From NCBI RefSeq assembly GCF_027921745.1, contig NC_079240.1, forward strand, positions 2,101,001 to 2,165,000: a DNA stretch of 64,000 nt. Direction: 5' to 3'. Below are positions 20,693 to 30,303 of the stretch, one piece after another (the first letter of the stretch is position 1; every line of letters starts with the position of its first letter). The stretch is from Schizosaccharomyces osmophilus (lineage: Eukaryota > Ascomycota > Schizosaccharomycetes > Schizosaccharomycetales > Schizosaccharomycetaceae). A model generated the notes under the pieces. That model saw nothing but the letters and a program-made list of their open reading frames with translations. It made no database searches and had not been told where the DNA came from. The position numbers and the translations under genes were made by a program.

Positions 20693-21624
20693 TTTTCAAG
20701 CCCAAATCAATTCTATGAAATTCCTCAAAGATCACAACTCCCCAATGTTTTGGCAAACGACAGGTTTCGTTCTGTCGCGTTTGTTGATTCGAAGAATTCC
20801 AAAATAACGCACTACGTTGGAGTATTTATATAGTGTAGTAGTTACCAGTAGGTCAATTCGTGTTGTATACTGATAGAATACTATTATGAAATTTACTGTA
20901 TGTTACCGCAGAATAATAGACAGAGAGTCGATGTAAACAAACCATTGATTGAGTAGTAAATTCATCAATTGTGAAACAAAGAGCACCTGAATTTCACATT
21001 GATCTTAAATCCTATTCACAAGATCAATGATCGAATAGGTCGTGGCATCGGACGTTATAATGTATGAGCAATTAAAGAGAGGGATGCAGAATATAAGGAT
21101 TTAGTTTACTACGACTACTTTGTCTACAAAAATGTCGATGCGAAAACATGGTGGTTCCCGTCTAATGCAGCAGAGGAGAATAGTTAGTAGAACGGTTGAA
21201 AAAGACATGAAATTCCGGGGTGATGCAGGCCTATTTCTGCGTTGGCTTTTCAAAAGAAAACTTATAAGCTGATCGCTTCTTACTTTTGATGATGGACCTG
21301 CCTATGGTTTGTTAAATATAGTAAAGAAAGGGCTGTCATTAACGAAATAAAGTTCAATGAAGAACACAGGAGTAGCATATAATATATATATATATATATA
21401 TAACGAAAGGCAATCACAATATGCTCTACTGATTTGGCTCGATGTTTCCATCTTGATAGTTCAGTGATCAAAACTATTACGCACAGCCGTGCTGGGATTA
21501 GTGTATCTATGTATGTAAAAAGGAAGAACTTGAATACTTTTGATTTCAATATGCTATACATCCGTTTCACGACTTGTAAATATATGCTTGCGTGTGTGTG
21601 CGTAATTGTATACGAATTTTATGT
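20693..21624. other. Intergenic region upstream of apl4
   Basis: 930 bp without a convincing gene. It contains a GTAAACAAAC forkhead-type site at 20933-20942 and an alternating AT microsatellite near 21381-21402. Open frames at 21280-21721 are low-complexity or antisense to the next gene. Confidence 0.5.
21381..21402. repeat. (AT)n microsatellite
   Basis: About eleven TA dinucleotides in an AT-rich spacer. Confidence 0.85.
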
Positions 21625-22251
21625 TCATTGGAATCCAGAAAAACAAAACGTTATATCATACGGGGAAATTAAACCAACTGCATCACGAAGCCGTTCTTTC
21701 AATCGAATGGTTTCATTGTAGTTGTAAGGAATTTCGTATCCATCAAGATATCGAGTGCATTGGTCTCTAGTCAAGCGATCTATATCTTCAACCGAGGTAA
21801 TGCCAGGCAAATCATCATCAGGTTGGTCACCATGTAAAAATGGAATAATATTGGCTGAACATCCCATGGATCTTCGCTGAATGTTTTGTGATCTTGAAAA
21901 ATTCATCTCCAATCGGTCAAATTTCATTTCCAATCTGTCAAGTCTTCCCTCTAGTCTATCAACTTTTGCCGTCATAGCATTTGGGTCGTTCAACCAACTT
22001 TGAAACCAATGTGGAGGTTGGTTTGGAGCTTGTTCTTCTCTTTCATTCAATTGTCTTGCAAAATTGCAAATCCTATGAAATTTCTCAAGTTCATTTCGTT
22101 TATATTCAGGAGTCTGTATTTCCATTCGTCCATCTTTGTTTTCCATTTCAATTGCAAAAGCCCCCAAAAATCTATTTACTTCTGCAGAGTTTTCTTGTGC
22201 TGGTGGCGGAATGTTATAATCATTTGCAAACAATTCTGCTATTTCTTCCAT
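21625..22251 (-). CDS. Mug135-like protein (lineage-specific, coiled coil plus conserved C-terminus)
   Basis: The 208-residue product has an acidic N-terminus, a central coiled coil made of near-perfect heptads (VDRLEGR, LDRLEMK, FDRLEMN, residues about 102-122) and a C-terminal domain with SANIIPFLHGDQPDDDLPGI and LTRDQCTRYLDGYEIPY. That C-terminal pattern resembles, from memory, the Mug135-like family known only from fission yeasts, with at least one member upregulated in meiosis; molecular function is unknown. No membrane segment or signal peptide. Consensus forkhead sites (22829-22839, 22922-22930) lie upstream, which would suit meiotic control by Mei4. Alternative: an unrelated lineage gene with a chance similarity. 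Confidence 0.55.
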   Translation of the reverse strand: MEEIAELFANDYNIPPPAQENSAEVNRFLGAFAIEMENKDGRMEIQTPEYKRNELEKFHRICNFARQLNEREEQAPNQPPHWFQSWLNDPNAMTAKVDRLEGRLDRLEMKFDRLEMNFSRSQNIQRRSMGCSANIIPFLHGDQPDDDLPGITSVEDIDRLTRDQCTRYLDGYEIPYNYNETIRLKERLRDAVGLISPYDITFCFSGFQ

Positions 22252-23244
22252 TTTAAAGAATTTCAGTTGAATGAACTGCTACCGTAAGCATCCTCTTGTA
22301 GTTGGTTGGAAGTAGACAGATGACGATGGAACTGGTGTTTGTTTGGATTCGAGTAGTATTATATATTTTTTTTGTTTGTAGCTTTAAATCGTCGAGGCAA
22401 AATAATCGGTAATGTATAATATTATTGTAAGTTGGAATCCAATTATGAATGGCCTCACTTGTTAATACAGTAGAATGAAGTTAGTTAGAAAATATCTTCA
22501 GTAACGTCTCTGGTTATACTGGTAAAGATGTAGTTGAACATGTTGGTTAGTTCATCTGGCAAACTCTTGAGATAGGAATAGTTCGTTTTGGGGACAACTC
22601 GCACTTTGGTAGTGATTTCAAACTAACAAGGAAACAAGCAATATGCCTAAAGAGACCAAGGCAAAATTACATCTTTACGACTAATTTTTTAGGTTGATCC
22701 ATTTTTCAACGTAAGATTTTTTTTTTGTTTTCTTGTTTAAATTCTTTAGCAAGCTAACTTTGGAAATCATGACCGCCATTCATTGTCATCCATACTTCAT
22801 GTTATCGACCTAATTTCATTTTCGATTCGTAAACAAACAGCCTAAATAGAACCTAGAATTCGATCCATAGTAAATAAATTATTCTAATTCTTTCGAATTA
22901 TGTAAGTGAATAATTCGGAGTGTAAACAAATCAGAAAAAGTCAATTCTGAATAGAAGGATTTCTTTGCAACCCTTCACATTTATCCTTGGTTAACTCAGT
23001 GCATCCATTCGTATCTGACATTTCGGAATCATAGACGAACCAATGCTTTCAGCTGAACAGTCGACCTTGGACAAAATATTTCAAAGCACTTTGATAAGAG
23101 CTTGTACATATAGGCAATAAAGAAACTGCTGTTGATGATGGACAATTAAAAACGTATGGAACAACTAAGTCATCGTCAGGAAAGTGAGCTGTACAGACCT
23201 TTTCTGGGAAGCTACGAAAAAAGGCAAGAAAAGATGTTCTTTCT
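22252..23244. promoter_or_regulatory. Upstream region of the Mug135-like gene with forkhead sites
   Basis: About 1 kb of non-coding AT-rich DNA. It contains GTAAACAAACA at 22829-22839, a full match to the core of the Mei4 FLEX element, and GTAAACAAA at 22922-22930. Confidence 0.45.
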
Positions 23245-23550
23245 TTAAAAGGAATCCAATTGACGTGTTTGTTTCAACGATGCTGTTTCTAGAGGAAGCA
23301 CTTTTTCATCCACGATATTCCAAGCAGTAGGATAATTGCATACAGGAGAGTCACCTGAATCTAATTGTTTACTTTTTTGAAACGTTTCATGTCGCGTAAC
23401 AGAGTTCAGCAATCGTGTTTCTTTCACAGACGAGCTCGTAACCGACACGAATACCAAATAGAAAATAGAAAAAATAAAATAACTTAGATACTCATTTCGA
23501 ATCAAAATAAAACCATTCAGTCCAATTGGAAGGAAAATAACAAAAAACAT
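23245..23550 (-). CDS. Possible small membrane protein, 101 residues, unrecognised
   Basis: A single frame from ATG 23550 encodes two adjacent hydrophobic segments in the first 38 residues (MFFVIFLPIGLNGFILI and YFIFSIFYLVFVSV) followed by a polar tail. The tail contains three similar segments, TRLLNS, KQLDSG and RQLDSF. I know no family with this arrangement. It lies in the poorly conserved stretch left of tRNA-Thr and may be lineage-specific. Coding status is supported only by length, ATG start and the ordered composition. Confidence 0.35.
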   Translation of the reverse strand: MFFVIFLPIGLNGFILIRNEYLSYFIFSIFYLVFVSVTSSSVKETRLLNSVTRHETFQKSKQLDSGDSPVCNYPTAWNIVDEKVLPLETASLKQTRQLDSF

Positions 23551-24186
23551 GTTGCTCTACCAGAAAGAAACGCATCGCTTACGCAATTAAAAGTCACAAA
23601 GTAACAAATCCTTGATTTCAGTTTGTTTATTTACAAACAAGAAAAGAAGGCCTTTTCTAAAAAATAAGAAAAAAATTATATTTTCCATGAGAGACGCTTT
23701 GGACAAGTATAATAAATATGTCAGTTTTTTTAAAATGGATGTTTCTCCCTCTTGAGCTGTTATTCCATATTGAACAAAAATTCCTCAAAGTGTATAGTGC
23801 GATGAGCAGAAATATGTTTGAAGCTTCCTTGGACTAAAATTAGCCTGTAATGAAATACAAAATACATCATCGTATACTTTCCTTGTCATATTTCATTTCA
23901 CTAGACAAAGCAAGATCCTTCATCATTTTGCATTTCCCTCGCTCAAGGGTTCTTTTTCTACCTAATGAATGGTTCATAGCGCTAGTTGGTAAGATACAGC
24001 TTACTTTGCCAACAGCAGATGCCATTTTAGTTCCGTATGCATCCCTTCAAAAAAACTTTCCTTTTTCGAGAAGGGAAAGATTAGTCAAAGAATTTACCAT
24101 CAAACTGTTCTTCTTATTAAACCAGTTAACAACAAATTTCTTATATGGTATACATATAATTGTGATCAACATTCTCGACAGATCAA
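23551..24186. other. Spacer left of tRNA-Thr
   Basis: Non-coding. An open frame at 23850-24335 runs straight through the tRNA and is therefore not a gene. Confidence 0.5.
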
Positions 24187-24258
24187 GCTCTTGTAGCTCA
24201 GTGGTAGAGCGCTTGCCTAGTAAGCAAGAGGCCCAGTGTTCGAGTCACTGCTGGAGCA
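24187..24258 (+). tRNA. tRNA-Thr (anticodon AGT)
   Basis: A 72-base cloverleaf without intron. D arm TAGCTCAGTGGTAGAGC, anticodon loop CTAGTAA with AGT in place (stem CTTGC/GCAAG), T arm CAGTG-TTCGAGT-CACTG fully paired, discriminator A. The acceptor stem has one T-T mismatch at pair 6-67 and a T-G at 5-68. A TTTTT terminator follows at once. A and B box sequences are intact. Confidence 0.93.
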
Positions 24259-24605
24259 ATCATTTTTATGAATTAATTCCAACCTTTCTTTTGATGAAGG
24301 TCATATCTATTCAGTTTTTTGTCTATTCTTTTTAAAAGGCTTGATTTCTCTTCCCTACAAACGCTTCCTGGACCAAATTGACTGAACCCTGCGATTCAGG
24401 TTTCCAGCTCGATGCTTGGTTCTCTCACTCAGTCTGCACAGACGCTGGAGGCGATCGGTTAAGATACATCTTAAAATGGAGCTAACTAACTAACTTTGTC
24501 TTTTAAAATGTAATTGACAACTCGACGTCTCAATGAACAGAATTACTCGGCTAACGAATTTCAAATGTAATAATAAACAAATCAATCTCCAACTTTTAGT
24601 AAGCG
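24259..24605. other. Spacer between tRNA-Thr and gpx1
   Basis: Includes the tRNA terminator and the distal gpx1 promoter. A GC-richer patch at 24385-24460 has no identity I can support. Confidence 0.4.
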
Positions 24606-24613
24606 TGACGTCA
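24606..24613 (+). promoter_or_regulatory. CRE palindrome TGACGTCA upstream of gpx1
   Basis: A perfect eight-base cAMP-response element 95 bp before the gpx1 start codon. In fission yeast this is the binding site of the Atf1-Pcr1 bZIP dimer downstream of the Sty1 stress MAP kinase; gpx1 is a known Atf1-dependent oxidative stress gene in S. pombe. Confidence 0.75.
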
Positions 24614-24707
24614 CCGACAAAAAACCTTCAAATAGACTAGCTTCCGCAAATACCAACTTGACTTCTACCATACCTAAAGGAACGAAAGAAGCTTAGAAAT
24701 AACCGAA

Positions 24708-25289
24708 ATGGTCTCTCACTTTTACGATTTTGCACCTCTTGATAGAACTGGTAAGCCCTTTCCTTTTAGTGAATTGAAGGGAAAGGTTGTCTTGATTGTC
24801 AACACTGCTAGCAAATGTGGCTTTACTCCCCAATTCCAGGGCTTGGAGACATTGTACCAGAAATACAAGGAGCGTGGCTTGATGATCGTTGGTTTCCCTT
24901 GCAACCAATTTGGTGGCCAAGAACCTGGTAACAACGAAGGTATGGAATGAACTCGTTTGGTTGCAGTTGGAGTTTGTATCTTTGAACTGTAGCCAAAATG
25001 TTCGATAAAAAGTATACACAAGCTAACGAGTATAATAACAGAAGTTGCTGACTTTTGCCAAAAGAACTATGGTGTTACATTCCCCGTTTTGTCAAAGATT
25101 AACGTCAATGGTGACAACGTTGACCCCGTTTTTCAATATTTGAAGAGGGAAAAGAAGCAACTTGGTCTTGAAAGAATCAAGTGGAACTTTGAAAAATTCC
25201 TTGTTAACCGCCAAGGTCAGGTCATCGAACGCTACTCTAGTATCAGCAAGCCTGAGCATATCGAAAACGATGTTGAAAGTATCCTTTAG
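24708..25289 (+). CDS. gpx1: Thioredoxin-type glutathione peroxidase Gpx1
   Basis: Gpx1 reduces hydrogen and lipid peroxides. Exon 1 is 24708-24939 and exon 2 is 25042-25289, giving 159 residues. The peroxidatic motif [12 protein letters not shown] has Cys, not selenocysteine, at about residue 36. The [12 protein letters not shown] motif carries the resolving Cys (about residue 64) and Gln, and the KWNFEKFLV motif carries the catalytic Trp and Asn. Cys-type fungal enzymes use thioredoxin as electron donor. There is no targeting sequence. Immediately downstream, gem7 and rec14 follow on the opposite strand; gpx1-rec14-css1 is a cluster I recall from S. pombe. Confidence 0.94.
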
Positions 25290-25636
25290 ACAGTGTCCTT
25301 TGCTTCTTTTATATATATTCCCTATTGACGATTTTCCTGACCTATTTCCTCTTTGAATAGCGCGAGGATTGGCTTAATCTTTATATTATTTTTTTCGGAT
25401 GTGTATCTTATAGAAAGAAAAGAAAATGATAGTTTTCGTATTTATTTCATTTTATCCATTTTGGTTTTTTATGAATTTTTTGTACTTTGTACTTGAAAAA
25501 GTTGGCTTCTCTATTAAATCTCTTGAACACTGAAATTGAAATGCAAAACACATGAACCATGGTCGTGAAGTAGTGCACTGGAGATTTCAGAACTTCCTTT
25601 TCTGTTTTCATGCTAAACCTCGTCTTTGTGTTTTAT
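25290..25636. other. Convergent 3' spacer between gpx1 and gem7
   Basis: T-rich plus-strand 3' flank, no further feature. Confidence 0.5.
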
Positions 25637-25912
25637 TTAAATTTCTCCTTCTTCCTGTTGAAGTATATATTCAATGTTTGCAATATCGCCAGCTCGAACC
25701 ACTGCCTTGTCTACTATACCCCAATCAGTATGAAGATGGGAGACTGCGACTTTTGATTCTGAGCTGTCTATGCCGCTAAATTCTGCTTGCAATTCTTTTT
25801 GATCATGCAGATACAGAACTACGGCCGGTGTAGACGAACTCATTTTTCGATAAAACCTAAGTGTCCTCATTCTTTGCTGGAATGCCAGACTATTGTCACT
25901 GACATCAACCAT
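25637..25912 (-). CDS. gem7: SMN complex subunit, Gemin7-like
   Basis: Gemin7 is an Sm-fold protein that pairs with Gemin6 inside the SMN complex, which loads Sm rings on spliceosomal snRNAs. This 91-residue product shows the Gemin7 pattern: an N-terminal RTLRFYRKM helix, VVLYLHDQKELQAEFSGID strands, SHLHTDWGIVDKAVVRAGDI matching the metazoan LxTPIGV..A.LRCSDI block, then IEYIL. Assignment is from motif spacing, as the family is fast-evolving. It is a short gene easily missed in annotation; it lies between gpx1 and rec14. Confidence 0.7.
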   Translation of the reverse strand: MVDVSDNSLAFQQRMRTLRFYRKMSSSTPAVVLYLHDQKELQAEFSGIDSSESKVAVSHLHTDWGIVDKAVVRAGDIANIEYILQQEEGEI

Positions 25913-26512
25913 TTTGAAACCAATTTTATCAAACTGTTTTTTTTTTTCTCAATCCTAAATTTTTACGAATTCGTGACGACAAATTTTCATTAGTATCAAC
26001 TCTTGACTTGTTAAACGTCAAACTGAATTGATCAACTATACAAAGTATGTTTGCAGAAATGTGCTTTTTATGTTTGAGGTAGTGTATGAATAGGCTAGGT
26101 AGGGAGCCTTCCAACCGATGGGATTCCCTAAACAAACAAAAAAATAAATATGTTGAATGAAAGTTCAACCCTTAAAAATAGACAAGAAAAGCCAATGTTT
26201 ATAGTGGTAACCTTTTTAGTTTTAATGTAATGATATATTTCTTCTACTTTAGTAAGCCTATATTGGTATTCGTTCCAGGTCGTTGTTTACAGATACGATG
26301 CATCTATGGTTGAAAACTTTTTTTTTTTTTTTTTTTCAATCTATATTCTCAATCTCATTGTTTTACTTTCTTCTTTCTGTACAATCCACACTCCACAAAT
26401 TCATGAATGTGAAACTCTGGGTATGTTTATTACAATATCATAGCATAAAGACTTTTTCCGTGCATCAAAGACAAAAATACTCCTTCTCCATTCTTCTTCT
26501 TCCATGAAGATT
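25913..26512. other. Spacer between gem7 and rec14
   Basis: Non-coding; contains T runs near 25938-25949 and 26318-26336. Frames seen here are low-complexity Phe-rich artefacts. Confidence 0.5.
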
Positions 26513-27471
26513 TTATTCAGAAGCGGCGGCTCTGTACCAAAGAATGCTCCTGTCGGCACCAGCAACTGCAAATCCATTGTTGTACCAAGCTACCGCCCAG
26601 ATGCCGCCGTCAACTTCATTTTTTGTACTAATACATTCCATTGTATCCATATCCCAAACCTTAACACGGCCTTCTATGTCAGCTGACAAAAGCAAGTCTC
26701 CAACAGGATTAAACGCCAATGCAAAGATCCAGGCACTGTGACCACGAAGTTGGCCTACTTGGTCTCCTGAAACAACATCGTATACTGTAATCATTTTGGA
26801 GTCTCCTGCTGCAGCTAGCAAGGAGGAACCAGGTGAAAATGCTAGACTTCGCAATGGGAGCGTGTGTCCTGACAGAGTATGGAATAATCGACCTGTTTCC
26901 GTGCTAATTAAGAATAATTGTCCTGTTTGATGTCCTGACGCAATGAATCTCCCATTTGGCGAGTACGCTGTACACAAACCGAATTTTCCTTTGGTGTCCA
27001 AGTCGGCCACCTTGATATTGCTATGTGTGTCCCATACACAAACATGTCCATCAACAGTAGTAAAGGAAATAGTTTGTGCGTCTGGACTTATACAAGCAGC
27101 CCAGCATTCTCCTGGATGTTCTACAGAATCACCTAAACACACCAAAGTTAGATACAAATAAACAAGAACGTAACGACTTTACCTAGTGATCGAGACGAAT
27201 TCGTGCTTGGGTCCCACAGGTACACGTCTTGTCCGAAACCACACGAAACGACTAGCCGTTCATCCAACGAGGTAGCCATATTATGGATTCCAATTTTGTG
27301 AGGAGTATCTATTTCTTCAACAAGTTCATGTTCTGCGCTATCCACATTCCATTGCTTAATTTTTGAATCCCCAGAACAAGACCACAATCGTCCTGAAATG
27401 ACACATAATGAATAAATATCAGCTTCGTGAGCGTTCTCTTGAATATGGCTAACTAAATACTCTCTTCTCAT
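26513..27471 (-). CDS. rec14: WD40 protein Rec14 (Ski8 orthologue)
   Basis: Rec14/Ski8 has two jobs: a scaffold in the Ski complex feeding the cytoplasmic exosome, and a partner of the Rec12/Spo11 core for meiotic double-strand breaks. Exons 27471-27183 and 27132-26513 give 302 residues, the length I recall for S. pombe Rec14. It is built wholly of WD40 blades, for example SGDSKIKQWNVD, FTTVDGHVCVWDTHSN and SADIEGRVKVWDMDTM. The intron (donor GTAAAG, acceptor TTTAG) is 50 bp. I chose the ATG that opens MRREYLVSHIQENAHEADIY because this is the conserved N-terminus. Confidence 0.9.
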
Positions 27472-28734
27472 AACCGGCAAAACAGTTTCAATGTAATAAT
27501 GTCTTTTAAATATAAAAAATTGTCTATTGTTACACGGACTTGCAATTATAGGAAGAGTTGAATCAAATACGTGCACGTTGTGTAGCTCTGGGCAAGCTCA
27601 TAGAAAGTGATACTGAATTGGAAATGAGAAGGAATATCACCGAAATTTGCAAGTTTAACAAGTTTTGAAGAAAAAAGAATAAAAGAATAGAAACGATAGT
27701 AAAAAATGGGCTAAGAAAAGACCCTTTTCCAGTCATATATTCCAATGGTTCAACAAGTGATTCCCTTTTGTACCTAAAAGACAGTAGGCTATTCTCATGA
27801 TTGTTTTTCCCTTAGCAAAAGATGTCTGCTCCTTTTTTTAAGGTAGACGTTCAGATTGTATTTCTTGGGAAATTAGTCCTTCTGCTGAAACCTGCTCCAT
27901 TTTCCTCCCAATTGTCTGAGCAATTCGATGCTAAATCTATTCTACTGAACAATTCTTTTTCTCATCATCATATCTATCATACTTATACATTAAAAATCGA
28001 ACAATGTTGACAACTTTTGTCATTGCTATTCAGTCTTCTTCTGACTATGGAAACTCTTTTTCGACAACTAAGGATAAAGAAAGCCAAAAAGAGAATGAAA
28101 GTATCGTTTCTTTTATAATATAAATCTTCTTTCCTGAACCCTTCCTTGTCAAAGTGTTTCTGCACAAACACATTCTTCAGCCATTACAATATCATACTGA
28201 CCCTATAATTCAATACGTGAGCGGGAAGAACCATCCATTAACACACCACTTTTCAATTGATCAATTGTCTCAAATTTACTGAATTTTAAGTGATTTGAAT
28301 TTGCTTCTCTACAAGAATCACAAGGGCCGAGTAAGTTTTATATCTACAAAGTTGGAAAGAGAAATTCCCAAGAATTGGTTCTTGTGCTACTCGGATTCAA
28401 ATGTGCATTTTTAAAAACCTCCAAAACAAAACGAATGCTACACTTATTTCGTTAGCATCTTTATAAATTTCAATTTGGAGCGATGGGTGTATCTGAAAAT
28501 ACGTACATGCGATTTAAGAGAACTATTTTGGCTACTAATCTTATTCAACATTTGTTTTTTCTTTCGTCAAAGACTCAATTTGTTTATTAACACATTTCTA
28601 TAGACCTTTTTCAAGGAAACCCTCCGAAAACGAGTCACTTAATAAAAGGTCAATTTGAGTACTGTGTCTCATTGACTGTTTCTATACACCTATTCACCTC
28701 ATCAAATTAATTTCCCTGTAACGCAGTTGGAAAT
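27472..28734. promoter_or_regulatory. Divergent region between rec14 and css1
   Basis: 1.26 kb, non-coding, with only short frames. It must hold both promoters; no named element stood out. Confidence 0.45.
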
Positions 28735-30003
28735 ATGTACCCAGAAAAAAGGGGAGAAATGGACCTTCGTGTCTTTTCCTTCAACTGTTGGGGATTGCGA
28801 TTTGTGTCGAAATATCGCACAGAACGCTTGAAGGAAATTGGTAAGAAGCTCGCTGATTCTGATTACGACATCGTGCTTTTACAGGAAGTATGGTCCATCC
28901 ATGACTTCAATGAAATTCGCAGCCAAGTAAGTGGGAACCTTGTTTATTCGAGGTTTTTCCACAGTGCTGCAATGGGAGCTGGACTTGCGATGCTTTCCCG
29001 ATTTCCCATCATTGAGTCTGCTATGTGCAAGTACCCTCTCAACGGCCGTCCGCAAGCCTTTTGGCGAGGTGACTGGTACGTTGGCAAAGGTGTAGCAACT
29101 GCCAGTTTGCAGCATCCTTCTGGAAAAACCATTTCGCTATTCAACACTCACTTGCATGCTCCTTATGGTAAAGGTCCAGATACTTATTTATGTCATCGAC
29201 TTTCTCAGGCATGGTTTATCTCCAAACTGCTTCGTGCGGCAGTCCAACGAGGTCATATCGTAGTTGCTGCTGGTGACTTTAATATTCAACCTTTAAGTGT
29301 ACCTCATGAAATCATTACTTCCTATGGTTTGGTCCAAGACGCTTGGCTGACGGTACATCCAGAACAAGCTACGCATCCTCCTAACCGTTATGCCATGTCA
29401 GATCAAGAGTTGGTAGACATTGCTGGAGCTACATGTGATTCTCGTCTCAATAGCTGGCGTGAAACTATTTCCTCAAAGGATATGGATGACTTTGTCGCTA
29501 AGCGTTTGGATTACGTCTTTCATTCACCTAGTACAAGTACTGCCACTCAGTCTAAAGTTGTCTTTACTGACCGAATTCCTCAATTGGACTGCAGCTATTC
29601 AGATCATTTTGGCATTGAGATGGATTTGAAGATTCTTGAACAACCTGTAGTACCCGCGGAAACACGTGTCCGTCATACAATTATTGATGACACCCTTGGT
29701 ATCACGTATCAATATATGGCAAGGGAAAGATTGCATATGCGTCTCCGTATAGCAGAGCTCTTAATTTCTATACCTATTATTATCGGTGTGCATGTTGCAA
29801 TTGTATGGTGTGATCCTGCATGGCTTAAGGTGATCATTCTTTTTTTCACAGTGGTTATCGCTGTTGCAGCTGCGGTAAATGGTTTTTGCATCGGCCTGTT
29901 ATTCGGAAGATGGGAATTTAATGGTCTTTTGGAATTTGCTGCCGAACTAAAAGAGCAAAAATTATTGTGCAAAGAGTACTATATAGACCATTCTTCGTCT
30001 TAG
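28735..30003 (+). CDS. css1: Inositol phosphosphingolipid phospholipase C Css1
   Basis: Css1 (Isc1/neutral sphingomyelinase family) cleaves the head group from inositol phosphosphingolipids to release ceramide; in fission yeast it is essential and affects cell wall deposition. The 422-residue single exon contains the endonuclease/exonuclease/phosphatase fold: FSFNCWGL, LLQEVW (metal-binding Glu), AAGDFNIQP, and SYSDHFGIEMDL (catalytic Asp-His). Two C-terminal transmembrane helices (LLISIPIIIGVHVAIVW and VIILFFTVVIAVAAAV) anchor it, as in Isc1. An in-frame ATG at 28759 is an alternative start. Confidence 0.92.
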   Translation: MYPEKRGEMDLRVFSFNCWGLRFVSKYRTERLKEIGKKLADSDYDIVLLQEVWSIHDFNEIRSQVSGNLVYSRFFHSAAMGAGLAMLSRFPIIESAMCKYPLNGRPQAFWRGDWYVGKGVATASLQHPSGKTISLFNTHLHAPYGKGPDTYLCHRLSQAWFISKLLRAAVQRGHIVVAAGDFNIQPLSVPHEIITSYGLVQDAWLTVHPEQATHPPNRYAMSDQELVDIAGATCDSRLNSWRETISSKDMDDFVAKRLDYVFHSPSTSTATQSKVVFTDRIPQLDCSYSDHFGIEMDLKILEQPVVPAETRVRHTIIDDTLGITYQYMARERLHMRLRIAELLISIPIIIGVHVAIVWCDPAWLKVIILFFTVVIAVAAAVNGFCIGLLFGRWEFNGLLEFAAELKEQKLLCKEYYIDHSSS

Positions 30004-30303
30004 AAGGATACGATATTGTGGCCTTTGGTATAAAGCTAAGCTTCAATCGTTAAGTGTCATGGATGATTTCTTGTTCCAAAATTATTTACTAGTTTTCTTT
30101 TTCTTTTCTGTTTTAAATTATGTTCTTTATTGATATTTGCATAATGTTCTGTCCTCAACAATTAGTACTCTATTCTAAATAATCTTATATAATATTAATT
30201 AAATTGTTTTCCTGTCCGTAAATGAATGAAAATAAATATATGAAGAGTGTTCATCATAAAGGGAGGGCTATTCACTTCAGCTGATTTATACGTTTCTTGT
30301 ATT
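30004..30303. other. Convergent 3' spacer between css1 and orc2
   Basis: AT-rich, no feature; probable synteny junction between two conserved blocks. Confidence 0.45.

Noticed and set aside
23850-24335. 161-codon plus frame
   Set aside because: Runs through the tRNA-Thr gene.
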